From: Acidobacteriota bacterium
Lineage (GTDB): Bacteria > Acidobacteriota > Blastocatellia > Pyrinomonadales > Pyrinomonadaceae
Assembly: GCA_003223935.1 (NCBI GenBank)
Contig: QHXQ01000020.1
Location: 1 to 64,000 of the forward strand
Reading direction: 5' to 3'
DNA length: 64,000 nucleotides
Positions 33,711 through 42,874 of this stretch are shown here, piece by piece. A program made the position numbers and the translations under genes. Under the pieces are notes generated by a model. It was not told the DNA's origin. It searched no databases and worked only from the letters and a program-made list of their open reading frames with translations. Position 1 is the stretch's first letter. Each line of letters begins with the position of its first letter.

Positions 33711-34793
33711 TTATCTCGCCTTGCCCAAGACCACTAGCTCAGGCTTCATCGCTTCAATCGAAACTTGCCGCGCGACCTCTTCGGCCACGTGGCGCAACGC
33801 TTCAGCCTGCGGCGAGTCGGGTTGGCCGACGACGACGGGCACGCCTCGGTCGCCGCCTTCGCGCACTTCCAAGCCAATCGGGATCGCACCGAGAAACGGC
33901 ACGTGATATTCGTCGGCTAGTTTCTGCCCGCCGCCCTCACCGAAGATGTTGTAACGTCGGCCCGTGTCCGGCGCGACGAAGTAGCTCATGTTCTCGACGA
34001 TGCCGAGGATCGGCACGTGCACTGTCTCAAACATTCTCAGCGCGCGGCGCACATCCGCCAAAGCGACTTCCTGCGGCGTCGTCACCAAGACCGCGCCCTG
34101 CACCGGCACAAGCTGCGCGAGACTCAGTTGTACGTCGCCCGTGCCCGGCGGCATGTCCACGATCAAATAATCGAGTTCGCCCCAAAGCACGTCGCCCAAG
34201 AATTGGCGGACGAGGCTGTGCAAGATCGGCCCGCGAAAGATCATCGGCTCGTCGCCCGGCTTGAGTATGCCGATTGAGATGAGCTTAACGCCATGCGCCT
34301 CGTTCGGCACGAGCTTGTTGCCCGACACGATGGGCTGCGCATCAGCCGCGCCCAGCATCAACGGCGCGTTCGGGCCGTAGAGGTCTGCGTCCATCAACCC
34401 GACCCGCGCGCCATCGCGCGCCAGCGCAACGGCCATGTTGACCGCCACCGTTGATTTGCCCACGCCGCCCTTGCCCGACGACACCGCAACGATGTTGCGC
34501 ACGCCCGGCACAACCACCTTCTCCGTGATGCCGCGCCCTTTGGGCACTTCCGCATCCATCTTTACATTCACTGACGAGACGCCCGGCAACGCGCCCACCA
34601 ATTCTTGCGCCTGCGTCTGCATCTGTTCTTTGACCGGACACGCTGGCGTCGTCAACACAATACGAAACGACACTGCGCCGCCGTCAATCTGCAAATCTTT
34701 AACGAAGCCAAGCGCCACGATGTCCTTGTGCAAGTCCGGGTCAACGATCTTGCGCAAAGCTTCGAGCACGCTCTGTTCAGTTACTTGGGCCAT
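33711..34793 (-). CDS. Mrp/ApbC (Nbp35-type) Fe-S cluster carrier ATPase
   Basis: 360 residues: an N-terminal DUF59/MIP18 domain (about 1-90, LRKIVDPDLHKDIVALGFVKDL) and a P-loop ATPase with the deviant Walker A SSGKGGVGKST, DADLYGPNAPLMLG and VDMPPGTGD. The family transfers 4Fe-4S clusters. The usual bridging CxxC after MSYF is replaced (MSYFVAPDTGRRYNIFG); this variant occurs in some lineages and suggests a different cluster-binding mode. Cotranscribed with sufR upstream and erpA downstream. Confidence 0.92.
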   Translation of the reverse strand: MAQVTEQSVLEALRKIVDPDLHKDIVALGFVKDLQIDGGAVSFRIVLTTPACPVKEQMQTQAQELVGALPGVSSVNVKMDAEVPKGRGITEKVVVPGVRNIVAVSSGKGGVGKSTVAVNMAVALARDGARVGLMDADLYGPNAPLMLGAADAQPIVSGNKLVPNEAHGVKLISIGILKPGDEPMIFRGPILHSLVRQFLGDVLWGELDYLIVDMPPGTGDVQLSLAQLVPVQGAVLVTTPQEVALADVRRALRMFETVHVPILGIVENMSYFVAPDTGRRYNIFGEGGGQKLADEYHVPFLGAIPIGLEVREGGDRGVPVVVGQPDSPQAEALRHVAEEVARQVSIEAMKPELVVLGKAR

Positions 34794-34842
34794 AGGTTTA
34801 TGAATCGTAAATTGCAGATGGCTGAATCTACTTTATCTCAAC

Positions 34843-35502
34843 TTATGATCTACTCTTTTTCGGTTTCAGCACGCGATAAGCGCAACGCGCTGCGCCGCCC
34901 GCGATGCGCGACTCGCGGAAAACTTCTGCGCCGAGCAGTTCACGATAGACGAACAACTCGCGGTCGCACAACTGCCGGTACTCGCGCGCCACCTCCGCCT
35001 GCGGACAGTTCCATTCGGTCAACAGGTACGACCCGTCCGGCAGACGCTCGGCTTCAGCTTCATAACCCAACTCGCGCAACGCTTCCGTCAGACGCCGCAC
35101 GCGCGCATCGAAACCCAAGCCTTCGAGTTCGGGACGCAGGCGCGTGATCATCTCATCGGCGCAGCCGCAGAAGACCGTGTTCAAGCCGCGCTCGCCCCAG
35201 ACCGCGCCGACTTGTCGCAGGATCGCACGCGCAAACAGATCATAACGCTTCGGAAATAACTCTTCGGCTTTGAGCGTCAGCCGATAACGATGCGCCGGCC
35301 GGCCGCGCTCTTTACGTTCGGGCGCGTGCTCGACGTAGCCGTCGCGCTCCAACACATCGAGATGCTTGCGCACGCACTGCTTCGAGACACCAAGCTCCGC
35401 CGCCAACTCGTCCGCGCCCAAGCCGCCGCGCGCGCGCAAGAGACTAACAATCTCACTGCGCGACGCGCCGACTGTGTTGAGCATTGCGACCACGAATTTC
35501 AT
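34843..35502 (-). CDS. sufR: SufR-type Fe-S-sensing transcriptional repressor
   Basis: 219 residues: an N-terminal winged helix (IVSLLRARGGLGADELAAELGVSKQCVRKHLDVLERDGYV) followed by the SufR sensor domain. The three C-terminal cysteines expected to hold a 4Fe-4S cluster are visible in EWNCPQAEVAREY, LCDREL and ARCAYRV. Cyanobacterial SufR represses suf operons and itself. A matching operator lies just upstream (35527-35540). ATG 35502 is chosen because the helix-turn-helix starts soon after; the upstream extension lacks domain character. Confidence 0.85.
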   Translation of the reverse strand: MKFVVAMLNTVGASRSEIVSLLRARGGLGADELAAELGVSKQCVRKHLDVLERDGYVEHAPERKERGRPAHRYRLTLKAEELFPKRYDLFARAILRQVGAVWGERGLNTVFCGCADEMITRLRPELEGLGFDARVRRLTEALRELGYEAEAERLPDGSYLLTEWNCPQAEVAREYRQLCDRELFVYRELLGAEVFRESRIAGGAARCAYRVLKPKKSRS

Positions 35503-35526
35503 GCTACTTGCGCCTGATTGTTTTGT

Positions 35527-35540
35527 CAACTTGCCGGTTG
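35527..35540. promoter_or_regulatory. SufR-type operator CAAC-N6-GTTG
   Basis: CAAC TTGCCG GTTG, 25 bases upstream of the sufR start, matches the inverted repeat known for cyanobacterial SufR. It lies in the divergent region shared with the molybdopterin oxidoreductase gene, so both directions could be affected. Confidence 0.65.
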
Positions 35541-35663
35541 TTTTATTTGAGCGCACAATTTTAGCATCAATCTGGCCGTGCGTCTGCGTAAGGCATAAGC
35601 TTGCCAAGCGCGCTGCACGGTCTTACTCTTAAGGCTTACAGGCCCAGACGGCGCGATAGAATT

Positions 35664-37745
35664 ATGAACGAAACGATTGAACAAAAGATTGTGCATGGCG
35701 CGTGCCCGCATGATTGCCCGGACACGTGCGCGATGCTCGTGACGGTTGCAGGCGGGCGGGCGGTGCGCGTCGCGGGCGACCCCGCGCATCCGTTCACGCG
35801 CGGGACGCTCTGCACCAAAGTCGCCAATTATCACGAGCGCACGCACAGCTCTGAGCGCGTCAAGACCTGTCTGCGGCGCGTCGGCGCGAAGGGCGCGGGG
35901 CAGTTCATGCCGATCAGTTGGGACGAGGCGCTTGAAGAGATCACGGCGCGCTTTCGTGCGCTCAGCGAATCGGCGGAAGGCGCGGAGACGATCATGCCGT
36001 ACAGCTATTGCGGCACGATGGGCTTGGTGCAGTCCGAGTCAATGGATCGTCGTTTCTTTAATCGGCTCGGCGCATCAATTCTTGATCGCACGATCTGCGC
36101 CTCAGCCGGCTCGGCCGGATACGACGCAACCATCGGCGCACGACTCGGCACAGACCCGGAACGCTTCGCCGACGCGCGCCTCATCCTGCTCTGGGGCACA
36201 AACACCATCACGAGCAACGTGCATCTCTGGCCCTTCATCCTCGAAGCCAAACACAGAGGCGCACGCCTCATCGCCATTGATCCGCGCCGCACGCGCACGG
36301 CCGACCAATGCGACGAGCACATCGCGCCGCTGCCCGGCACGGACGCCGCGCTCGCGCTCGGCTTGATGCACGTCATCTTTGCCGAAGGGTTAGAAGATCG
36401 CGATTACCTTGAACGCCACACCGTCGGCGCGGAAGAGTTGCGGCGACACGTGCGCGAGTATGCGCCCGCGCGCGTCGCGGAGATTTGCGGCCTCGAAGCT
36501 GAGACAATCGTGCGCCTCGCGCGCGAATATGCGACGACACGACCGGCCGTGATTCGGCTCAACTACGGCTTGCAACGTCACGCGGGCGGCGGCATGGCCG
36601 TGCGCACGATCACTTGCCTGCCGGCCGTCACGGGCGCGTGGCGCGATGCGGCGGGCGGTTGTCTGCTCTCGACGAGTAGCACGTTTCCGCTCAACTACGC
36701 GGCGCTCGAACGGCCCGATCTGCTGCCGACTCCGCGCCCGCGCACGCTCAACATGTCTGTGCTCGGCGGCGCACTTACAAAAGTAGTTGATCCGCCCGTG
36801 CGCGCGCTCTATGTTTACAACTCGAACCCGGCGGCGGTCGCGCCCGATCAGGCGCAGGTGCTTGCAGGATTAAAGCGCGATGATCTGTTCACAGTCGTGC
36901 ATGAGCAGTTCATGACCGACACGTGCGACTACGCGGACATCGTACTGCCGGCGACGACGCAGCTTGAGCATTTCGATCTGCACAAGGCTTACGGGCATCT
37001 CTATCTTATCGTCAACGAACCGGCCATCGCGCCGCTTCATGAGGCCAAATCGAACTCCGAAGTCTTTCGCCTGCTCGCCGCGCGTCTGGGTTTCGCGGAA
37101 GACTGCTTCAAAGATTCCGACGAAGAGATCGCGCGGCAAGCACTTGCGACAGATCACCCGGCGCTTCAAGGCATCACACTCGAACGTGTGCGCGAGCATG
37201 GTTGGTTGCGGCTGAATGTGCCGGAAACTTTCGCGCCGTTTGCCGACGGCAACTTTCCGACTGCTTCGGGCAAGTGTGAGCTTTATTCCGAACGACTCGC
37301 CGCGCAAGGGCTGCCGCCCGTGCCTGAATTTATTCCGCCGCACGAGTCGCGCGCGAGCGCGCCCGCGTTAGCGGCACGCTTCCCGCTCGCGCTCGTCAGT
37401 CCGGCGGCGCATGCGTTCTTGAATTCAAGCTTCGCCAATCTGCCCAAGCAACTGCGACAGGAACGACGCCCTTTCATCGAGATCAATCCGCAGGACGCTG
37501 ACGTGCGCGGCATCGCAGACGGCGACCGCGTGCGCGCCTTCAACGAACGCGGCGCATGCGAGCTAACGGCCGTAGTCACAACGCGCGCCCGCGCCGGTGT
37601 CGTCGTCTCGCCTTCGGTCTGGTGGAACAAACTCTCGCCCGACGGCGTGAACATCAATCAACTAACGTCGCAAGCACTCACGGATATGGGCGGCGGCGCG
37701 ACCTTCTACGATGCGCTCGTCGAAGTTGAGCGCCTCGGCGCGTAG
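35664..37745 (+). CDS. Molybdopterin (bis-MGD) oxidoreductase, formate-dehydrogenase-like family
   Basis: 693 residues. The N-terminal 4Fe-4S motif CPHDCPDTC followed by CTKVANY, the bis-MGD binding domains (PYSYCGTMGLVQ; LWGTNTITSNVHLWP; ARLIAIDPRRT; YVYNSNPAAVAPDQ) and the C-terminal beta-barrel domain (PFIEINPQDADVRGIADGDRVRAFNERG) are complete. No Tat signal, so cytoplasmic. No electron-transfer subunits sit beside it. The substrate cannot be told; relatives include formate, thiosulfate and polysulfide enzymes. ATG 35664; divergent from sufR, so a link with Fe-S supply is plausible. Confidence 0.85.
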   Translation: MNETIEQKIVHGACPHDCPDTCAMLVTVAGGRAVRVAGDPAHPFTRGTLCTKVANYHERTHSSERVKTCLRRVGAKGAGQFMPISWDEALEEITARFRALSESAEGAETIMPYSYCGTMGLVQSESMDRRFFNRLGASILDRTICASAGSAGYDATIGARLGTDPERFADARLILLWGTNTITSNVHLWPFILEAKHRGARLIAIDPRRTRTADQCDEHIAPLPGTDAALALGLMHVIFAEGLEDRDYLERHTVGAEELRRHVREYAPARVAEICGLEAETIVRLAREYATTRPAVIRLNYGLQRHAGGGMAVRTITCLPAVTGAWRDAAGGCLLSTSSTFPLNYAALERPDLLPTPRPRTLNMSVLGGALTKVVDPPVRALYVYNSNPAAVAPDQAQVLAGLKRDDLFTVVHEQFMTDTCDYADIVLPATTQLEHFDLHKAYGHLYLIVNEPAIAPLHEAKSNSEVFRLLAARLGFAEDCFKDSDEEIARQALATDHPALQGITLERVREHGWLRLNVPETFAPFADGNFPTASGKCELYSERLAAQGLPPVPEFIPPHESRASAPALAARFPLALVSPAAHAFLNSSFANLPKQLRQERRPFIEINPQDADVRGIADGDRVRAFNERGACELTAVVTTRARAGVVVSPSVWWNKLSPDGVNINQLTSQALTDMGGGATFYDALVEVERLGA

Positions 37746-37756
37746 CATCGCGCGGC

Positions 37757-38155
37757 TCAATCCAGATGGGTGATGATGATCGCCAACGTGAGTAAGACTG
37801 CGCCCGCGCCCGCGCCGATGCCGATGCCGAGATTGCGCGCGGTTGAGTGGCCGCGATTGCTCTCGGCTTTGGCGACATCGCTGTAAGCGATCTCGGTCGG
37901 CGCGTCCGTCTGTCGGTCGCGCAGCACGAAACTGTTGCCATGCGCTTGGGCAATATAACCTTTCAACTTCTGCCCGCTCTTCAAGCGCACGGTCACACGC
38001 GCTTTTTCGCCAGTGCCCATGCGCGCCACTTTACTTTTGATCTGCTCGATTGCTTGCGCGCCGTTATCTGTGTTGGTCTGCGCGCAGACCGCGCTCGCGC
38101 CGAGCGCTTGACTGAGCACGACTGCCAAGATGAAGGTCAAATATTTGTGCGACAT
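37757..38155 (-). CDS. Small exported protein with one C-terminal membrane segment, unknown function
   Basis: 132 residues. A signal peptide (YLTFILAVVLSQALGASAVCAQ), then a small SH3-like strand region (ARVTVRLKSGQKLKGYIAQAHGNSFVLRDRQTDAPTEIAYSDVAKAE) reminiscent of LSM-like or ferrous-transport beta barrels, and a glycine-rich hydrophobic C-terminus (IGIGAGAGAVLLTLAIIITHL). ATG 38155 follows AGGAG. This pattern (signal, strand domain, Gly-rich tail) recurs in acidobacterial exported proteins, but no name is established. Confidence 0.72.
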   Translation of the reverse strand: MSHKYLTFILAVVLSQALGASAVCAQTNTDNGAQAIEQIKSKVARMGTGEKARVTVRLKSGQKLKGYIAQAHGNSFVLRDRQTDAPTEIAYSDVAKAESNRGHSTARNLGIGIGAGAGAVLLTLAIIITHLD

Positions 38156-38449
38156 ATCTCTACTCCTACGGACTATTAGCCGAACACGCACGTTAGGGCA
38201 AACGCGATGCCAGCGCGAAAGCGGCGATAATTGAGACAAACGGATGGTCAAAACCTTAGGGCGTTGCTCGTGCCGCAACAAACGTCCGACAGGTGAAAGA
38301 ATAGACAGGCAAGTTAAACGATGGTTCGCGCCGGCGCTCATCCGTGCGCTTATCTCTTTGCAACGTCGGCGCGCCCTGCTACATTAAGCGCCAACGCTAA
38401 AACGCGCTGCACGTCGGCGCACACATCCGATAGTCCTTTTGCCGAGCAC

Positions 38450-40705
38450 ATGCTGAAGCCAGAAAGAGATCACAAACACGCATGTTGCATGCGCGCGCGC
38501 GTCCGTCGCGTCGCGTCCGTGCTGCTTTTAATCTGCTGCGTCGCCTCTCTGTCGCCGAACGCTTTGGCGCAACGCCCGCGTCGCCCAACGCAGCCGCGCG
38601 CACAAGTGCCGCGCACCGTGCCCGGAGAGACGATACTGCGCATCGTGCGCGCGGAGGACGAGCGGCGTTGGGACATGAGCGATCTCGGCGCACTCTTCGC
38701 GGACAAGAACCCACTGGTGCGCCGTCGTGCGGCGCTCGCGGCCGGACGCATCGGCGACGAAGGCGCGGTCGCGCCGCTCATCGAGTTGCTGCAAAAGGAC
38801 AGAGACTCAGGCGTGCGTATGATGGCCGCGTTTGCGCTCGGCGAGATCGAGTCGGCGCAAGCCGCCGATGCACTGATCGAAGTGGTGCGCGCGAGTTCGT
38901 ATCCTGAAGTGCATGCACGTGCAATTGAAGCGCTCGGCAAGATCGCCGCCGCGCTGCCGCCGACGGAAGAGGCGCGCCGGCAACTGATCGGTCAAGTGAT
39001 CTTGAGTGCGTTAACCATCGAGCGAAAGCAAGCGATGCCGACGGCGGGCGGCGTCGCAGACCTCGGCGTTGAGTTGCTCGGACTGACGGCGGTGTTGCGC
39101 GCGCGTCCCACAGGCGCGAGCAAAGTGGTAGCGTTGTACCTTTCGTCGGTTGATCCGCGCGTGCGCGCCGATGCCGCGAACACTTTGGCGCGGCTGCGCG
39201 CGAAGGATGGCACTGAGCAGTTGCGCAAGATGTTGACGGACGCGAACGCGGTCGTGCGCGCGAACGCCGCGCGGGCGCTCGGCGCGGCTGAGGACAAAAC
39301 GGCGGTTGATGATTTAATCAAGCAAGCGACGAACGATGAAGACTTGCGCGTGCGCATCAGCGCTGCACGCGCACTCGCCGCCTTGCGCGAGCCGCGCGCC
39401 GCCGAGCCGTTAGTCAAACGCGGCGAAGCGTTGCTCGTCGCTTATCGCGCGGCGAAGGCCGCAAACACTACGCATCCGGCGGAGTTGAATGAACTGCTTG
39501 AGATCGCAGCCGCGCTTGGGCGCGTCGGCGCTAATACGAGCGACGAACGCGCGCTCAATCTCCTGCGCGCCGTTCGCGCGGGCGAAAGTTGGAGCGCGCC
39601 CGAAGCCGAAGTGGCGTTTGCGCGCATCGCCCCCACGCAGTATCTGCATGAAGCGCCGTTCAAGAATCTGTTCTTGCGCGCTGCTGAGCAGAAGTTGGCT
39701 TGGCAATCGGTCTCGGCCGTCGCGCAAGGCTTGGGCGAACTCGCCAACGTGAAAAGCGAGCAGGCTGGCAACAGCGCGCTCACGGTGCAAGCCGATGCGC
39801 AGTTGGCTCTGCGCGCGCTCTTAAACGATCCGGCGACGCCCGCGCTCGCCGTGCCCGACACCTTGAACGCCATCGCCGCATACAAGCCGACCGATCTCGC
39901 GCCCACTCTGCGCGCGCAACTCAAAGCGCAGGACGTGATCGTGCGCGCCACCGCCGCCGCACTCTTGGGCGACCTGCCGCCCGACAGCGACACGACCCGC
40001 GCGCTCGCCGCCGCGCTGCCCCTTGCGCTTCATGATGCGATGAACGACGCCGCGCTCGCCATCCTCGACGCGCTCGCCAAAGAGAAGAACGACGAGGCGC
40101 TCGCCGCGATCAAGACGACGCTCGACGCGCAGGATTATCTGATCCGTCGCCGCGCCGCCACGCTCCTCGCCGACGCGCACATTGCCGGTGCGAACGAAGC
40201 ACGCAGTCAGACGGTCGCGACGCGCAACCGGCCCGCCGATTATCAACGCGCGCTCGCGCGCATGGGTAAGCGCGTCCTCGCCGTCGTCACGACCGACAAG
40301 GGCGCGTTCACGATTGAACTGCTGCCTGACGATGCGCCGCTCACGGTGGACAACTTCGTCGAGTTGGCGCGGCGCGGCTTCTTTAACAACATCGCGTTTC
40401 ATCGTGTCGTGCCGAACTTCGTCATTCAAGGCGGCGACCCGCGCGGCGACGGCAACGGCGGCCCCGGCTATCAAATTCGCTGCGAGATCAACGAAGTGTT
40501 TTACGAGCGCGGCGCAGTTGGCATGGCCCTATCGGGCAAAGACACCGGCGGCTCGCAGTGGTTCGTCACACACTCGCCGCAGCCGCATCTCGACGGCGGC
40601 TACACGGTCTTCGGTCGCGTCACGCAAGGCATGGAGGTCGTTGATCGCATCGCACGCGGCGACCGCATCCTAAGCATCAACATCACCGAGACGAAGGGCC
40701 GCTAA
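38450..40705 (+). CDS. Exported HEAT-repeat protein fused to a cyclophilin peptidyl-prolyl isomerase
   Basis: 751 residues. A signal peptide (VASVLLLICCVASLSPNALAQ) leads to at least ten HEAT repeats (about 70-590: VRRRAALAAGRIGDEGAVAPLIELL, VRADAANTLARLR, VRISAARALAALR), ending in a cyclophilin domain (last about 160 residues; FHRVVPNFVIQGGDPRGDGNGGPGY, GSQWFVTHSPQPHLDGGYTVFGRV). It likely folds proline-containing proteins in the periplasm with the HEAT solenoid as adaptor. ATG 38450 is used; ATG 38489, closer to the hydrophobic core, is possible. Neither has a clear ribosome site. Confidence 0.85.
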   Translation: MLKPERDHKHACCMRARVRRVASVLLLICCVASLSPNALAQRPRRPTQPRAQVPRTVPGETILRIVRAEDERRWDMSDLGALFADKNPLVRRRAALAAGRIGDEGAVAPLIELLQKDRDSGVRMMAAFALGEIESAQAADALIEVVRASSYPEVHARAIEALGKIAAALPPTEEARRQLIGQVILSALTIERKQAMPTAGGVADLGVELLGLTAVLRARPTGASKVVALYLSSVDPRVRADAANTLARLRAKDGTEQLRKMLTDANAVVRANAARALGAAEDKTAVDDLIKQATNDEDLRVRISAARALAALREPRAAEPLVKRGEALLVAYRAAKAANTTHPAELNELLEIAAALGRVGANTSDERALNLLRAVRAGESWSAPEAEVAFARIAPTQYLHEAPFKNLFLRAAEQKLAWQSVSAVAQGLGELANVKSEQAGNSALTVQADAQLALRALLNDPATPALAVPDTLNAIAAYKPTDLAPTLRAQLKAQDVIVRATAAALLGDLPPDSDTTRALAAALPLALHDAMNDAALAILDALAKEKNDEALAAIKTTLDAQDYLIRRRAATLLADAHIAGANEARSQTVATRNRPADYQRALARMGKRVLAVVTTDKGAFTIELLPDDAPLTVDNFVELARRGFFNNIAFHRVVPNFVIQGGDPRGDGNGGPGYQIRCEINEVFYERGAVGMALSGKDTGGSQWFVTHSPQPHLDGGYTVFGRVTQGMEVVDRIARGDRILSINITETKGR

Positions 40706-40707
40706 GC

Positions 40708-40789
40708 GAAGACTGTTTTCGGTTTTCAGTTTTCAGTGACTGCCTGCGTGCCTATTGCTGGAAACTGAAAACCGAAAACTATCTTTCGT
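40708..40789. repeat. Heptamer-phased inverted repeat, GTTTTCA family
   Basis: Left arm GTTTTCG GTTTTCA GTTTTCA GT; right arm GGAAACTGAAAACCGAAAAC. At least 18 bases pair perfectly around a 20-base spacer. It immediately follows the HEAT-cyclophilin gene and could terminate it. Confidence 0.82.
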
Positions 40790-40881
40790 GTATGTTTGAC
40801 CGCGTGCAGGCCGCGCGTTTATCTTGTTCTCGTCTCCCTCCCTAATTGCAGTTTGCCCCGCCGAGCGGTTAAAGCTTTATC

Positions 40882-42708
40882 ATGCGGCGACGAATCACGA
40901 ACGTCAGGCAACGGCGCGCGCACTTGTGTAACGCGCTTGCGTTGTGCCTGTTGTTGGCCGGGTCGCTGCTCATGCTGGCGCACACGCGCACAGTCCAAGC
41001 GCGCCGCACGCACGCGCCGCAGACCAGCGCCGCGAGCAGACAGCATCTACGCTATCAGATCAACTTCAAGCTCGACTTCGACAATCGCAGCTTCAACGGC
41101 ACGGAGCGCGTGCGCTGGGTGAACCGCGACACGCGCCCCGCGTCCACGCTCTATTTTCATCTCTACGCGAACCTGCGCAGCAACGACGCGCCGCGTAGCA
41201 CGCCAACGGCTGCGAACGACGACGCGCAGGCCGCAGACGAACCGCGCCTTGAGATCAACTCCGTGCGTGCTGTGACGGCGCAAAACGCGCTCGCTTACGC
41301 GCTCGACGATCAGGCGACCATCCTGCGTGTGAATCTGCGCGAGCCTGTGCCGGCCGGTGGGACGACGGAGATCGAGATCGCGTTCACGGGGCATGTGCCG
41401 GAGATCGATCCAGATGAGACGAGTTTGCCCGCGCACGTCGTGCAGCAACTCGGTGCGGCCTTGCGCGACACGCGCGAGACGCGCCGTGCCCGCGACCTCA
41501 ACTTTCGCGCACGCGGCATCATGCTGCTCGGCACGGCTTACCCCGTGCTCGCCGTGCGCGACGGCAACGATTGGCAGCGCGAAGTTAAAGCGAGCGTCGG
41601 CGATCTGGTCTTCGCCGAAGTGGCCGATTACGACGTGACGATTGCCACGCCGCCCAACGTGGCGCTGTTCACCTCCGGCGAGACACGCGCGCCTGTTGCG
41701 ACCGACACGAGCAGTTCTGCGCGCGCCTTCGGTGGCGAGAACCTGCGTAACTTCGCCATCCTCGCCGGGCGCACGCTCAAGACGGACGAGCGCGAGGTCG
41801 AGGGCGTGCGCGTGCGTTCGGTCTGGGCAGCCGAGCACGAGAAGATAGGGCGGCGTGCGCTTGAAGTGGCGGCGACAGCCGTGCGGCTCTTTAATGCGCG
41901 CTTCGGGCAGTTGCCTTATCGCGACGTGAGTATTGCCGAAGCGCCGCTCGTCGCCGGCTTGGGGAGCGTGGAGTTCGCCGGTCTCTCTGTGATCGCGAGC
42001 GCGTTCTATGTTGATTTCGACTCGCCCGTGATGCGCAACCTGCCGGACATCATGCGCGAACAGCGCGCGTCGGTTGAAGATAGTTTCGAGTTCGCGGTCG
42101 CGCACATGTGCGCGCATCAATGGTGGGGCATGTCTGTCGGGAGCGCACCCGAACGCACGCCCGTGCAAGACGAGGCGCTCGCGCACTGGTCTGCGCTCGT
42201 CTATTATCGCGAGGCGAAGGGGCCGGAGCGGGCCGCGCAAGCGCGCGACGATCAACTGCGCGGCGTCTATGAAATCTATCGCACGTTTGGCGGCGACGAC
42301 ATGGCCGCCGACCACGCCGCGCGCGATTATCACAACACGTTCCAGTATGCGGCCATCGTGACGGCCAAAGGCGCGTTGATGTTCGAGGCGCTAGAGAAAC
42401 TCTTGGGTAGCGCGCGCGTGTTTACGGCCTTGCGCCGCTATCACGAAGCCAACCGCTTCGAGATCGCGGAGCTTGACGACTTACGCGGCGCCTTCATCGC
42501 CGAAGCGCCGATTGACGAACGGCGCGCCGTCACGCGCACCTTTGATCGTTGGCTCACAGAGAAGCACGGCGATGAAGACGTCGCGCCGCCCAATCCGCAA
42601 CTCGCCGCCGCGCTCGGCATCTCGACCGAACAACCCGGCGCTAAAGAACGCAACGCCTTCTCACGCTTGGGCCGTTTCTTCTGGCGGCAGATGACGCGGA
42701 TTCATTAA
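40882..42708 (+). CDS. M1-family aminopeptidase-like protein with altered zinc site
   Basis: 608 residues with an N-terminal signal (LCNALALCLLLAGSLLMLA), the M1 saddle domain (YQINFKLDFDNRSFNGTERVRWVN) and a gluzincin-like catalytic domain. The usual HExxH-x18-E reads HMCAHQWWG: both histidines remain but the catalytic Glu is Met; the third ligand may be the Glu in VQDEALAHW. The GxMEN motif is GSVEFAGL. Probably without peptidase activity, so a binding or scaffolding role is more likely. Exported; no operon partner. Confidence 0.83.
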   Translation: MRRRITNVRQRRAHLCNALALCLLLAGSLLMLAHTRTVQARRTHAPQTSAASRQHLRYQINFKLDFDNRSFNGTERVRWVNRDTRPASTLYFHLYANLRSNDAPRSTPTAANDDAQAADEPRLEINSVRAVTAQNALAYALDDQATILRVNLREPVPAGGTTEIEIAFTGHVPEIDPDETSLPAHVVQQLGAALRDTRETRRARDLNFRARGIMLLGTAYPVLAVRDGNDWQREVKASVGDLVFAEVADYDVTIATPPNVALFTSGETRAPVATDTSSSARAFGGENLRNFAILAGRTLKTDEREVEGVRVRSVWAAEHEKIGRRALEVAATAVRLFNARFGQLPYRDVSIAEAPLVAGLGSVEFAGLSVIASAFYVDFDSPVMRNLPDIMREQRASVEDSFEFAVAHMCAHQWWGMSVGSAPERTPVQDEALAHWSALVYYREAKGPERAAQARDDQLRGVYEIYRTFGGDDMAADHAARDYHNTFQYAAIVTAKGALMFEALEKLLGSARVFTALRRYHEANRFEIAELDDLRGAFIAEAPIDERRAVTRTFDRWLTEKHGDEDVAPPNPQLAAALGISTEQPGAKERNAFSRLGRFFWRQMTRIH

Positions 42709-42874
42709 CGCCTGCCGTGTGCGCAAGCAGCCCATTGTCGCTCCCCGCACGTTGAAATCAGCGATATAATGCGCGCTCGCACGGGTTCGTATCAGTTGGC
42801 CACCGCTTCAATCTACTCGCTGCTGTTGCGCCCGCTCGATAACGCAAACGCTCCGGCAGAAGGAGACCGCTTCG

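Noticed and set aside
41047-42333. Long open frame antisense to the M1-like gene
   Set aside because: Arg-rich shadow with no start signal; the sense gene has full domain structure.
42735-42770. Complete promoter before the 551-aa gene
   Set aside because: TATAAT at 42765 is good, but no -35 hexamer lies at a workable distance.
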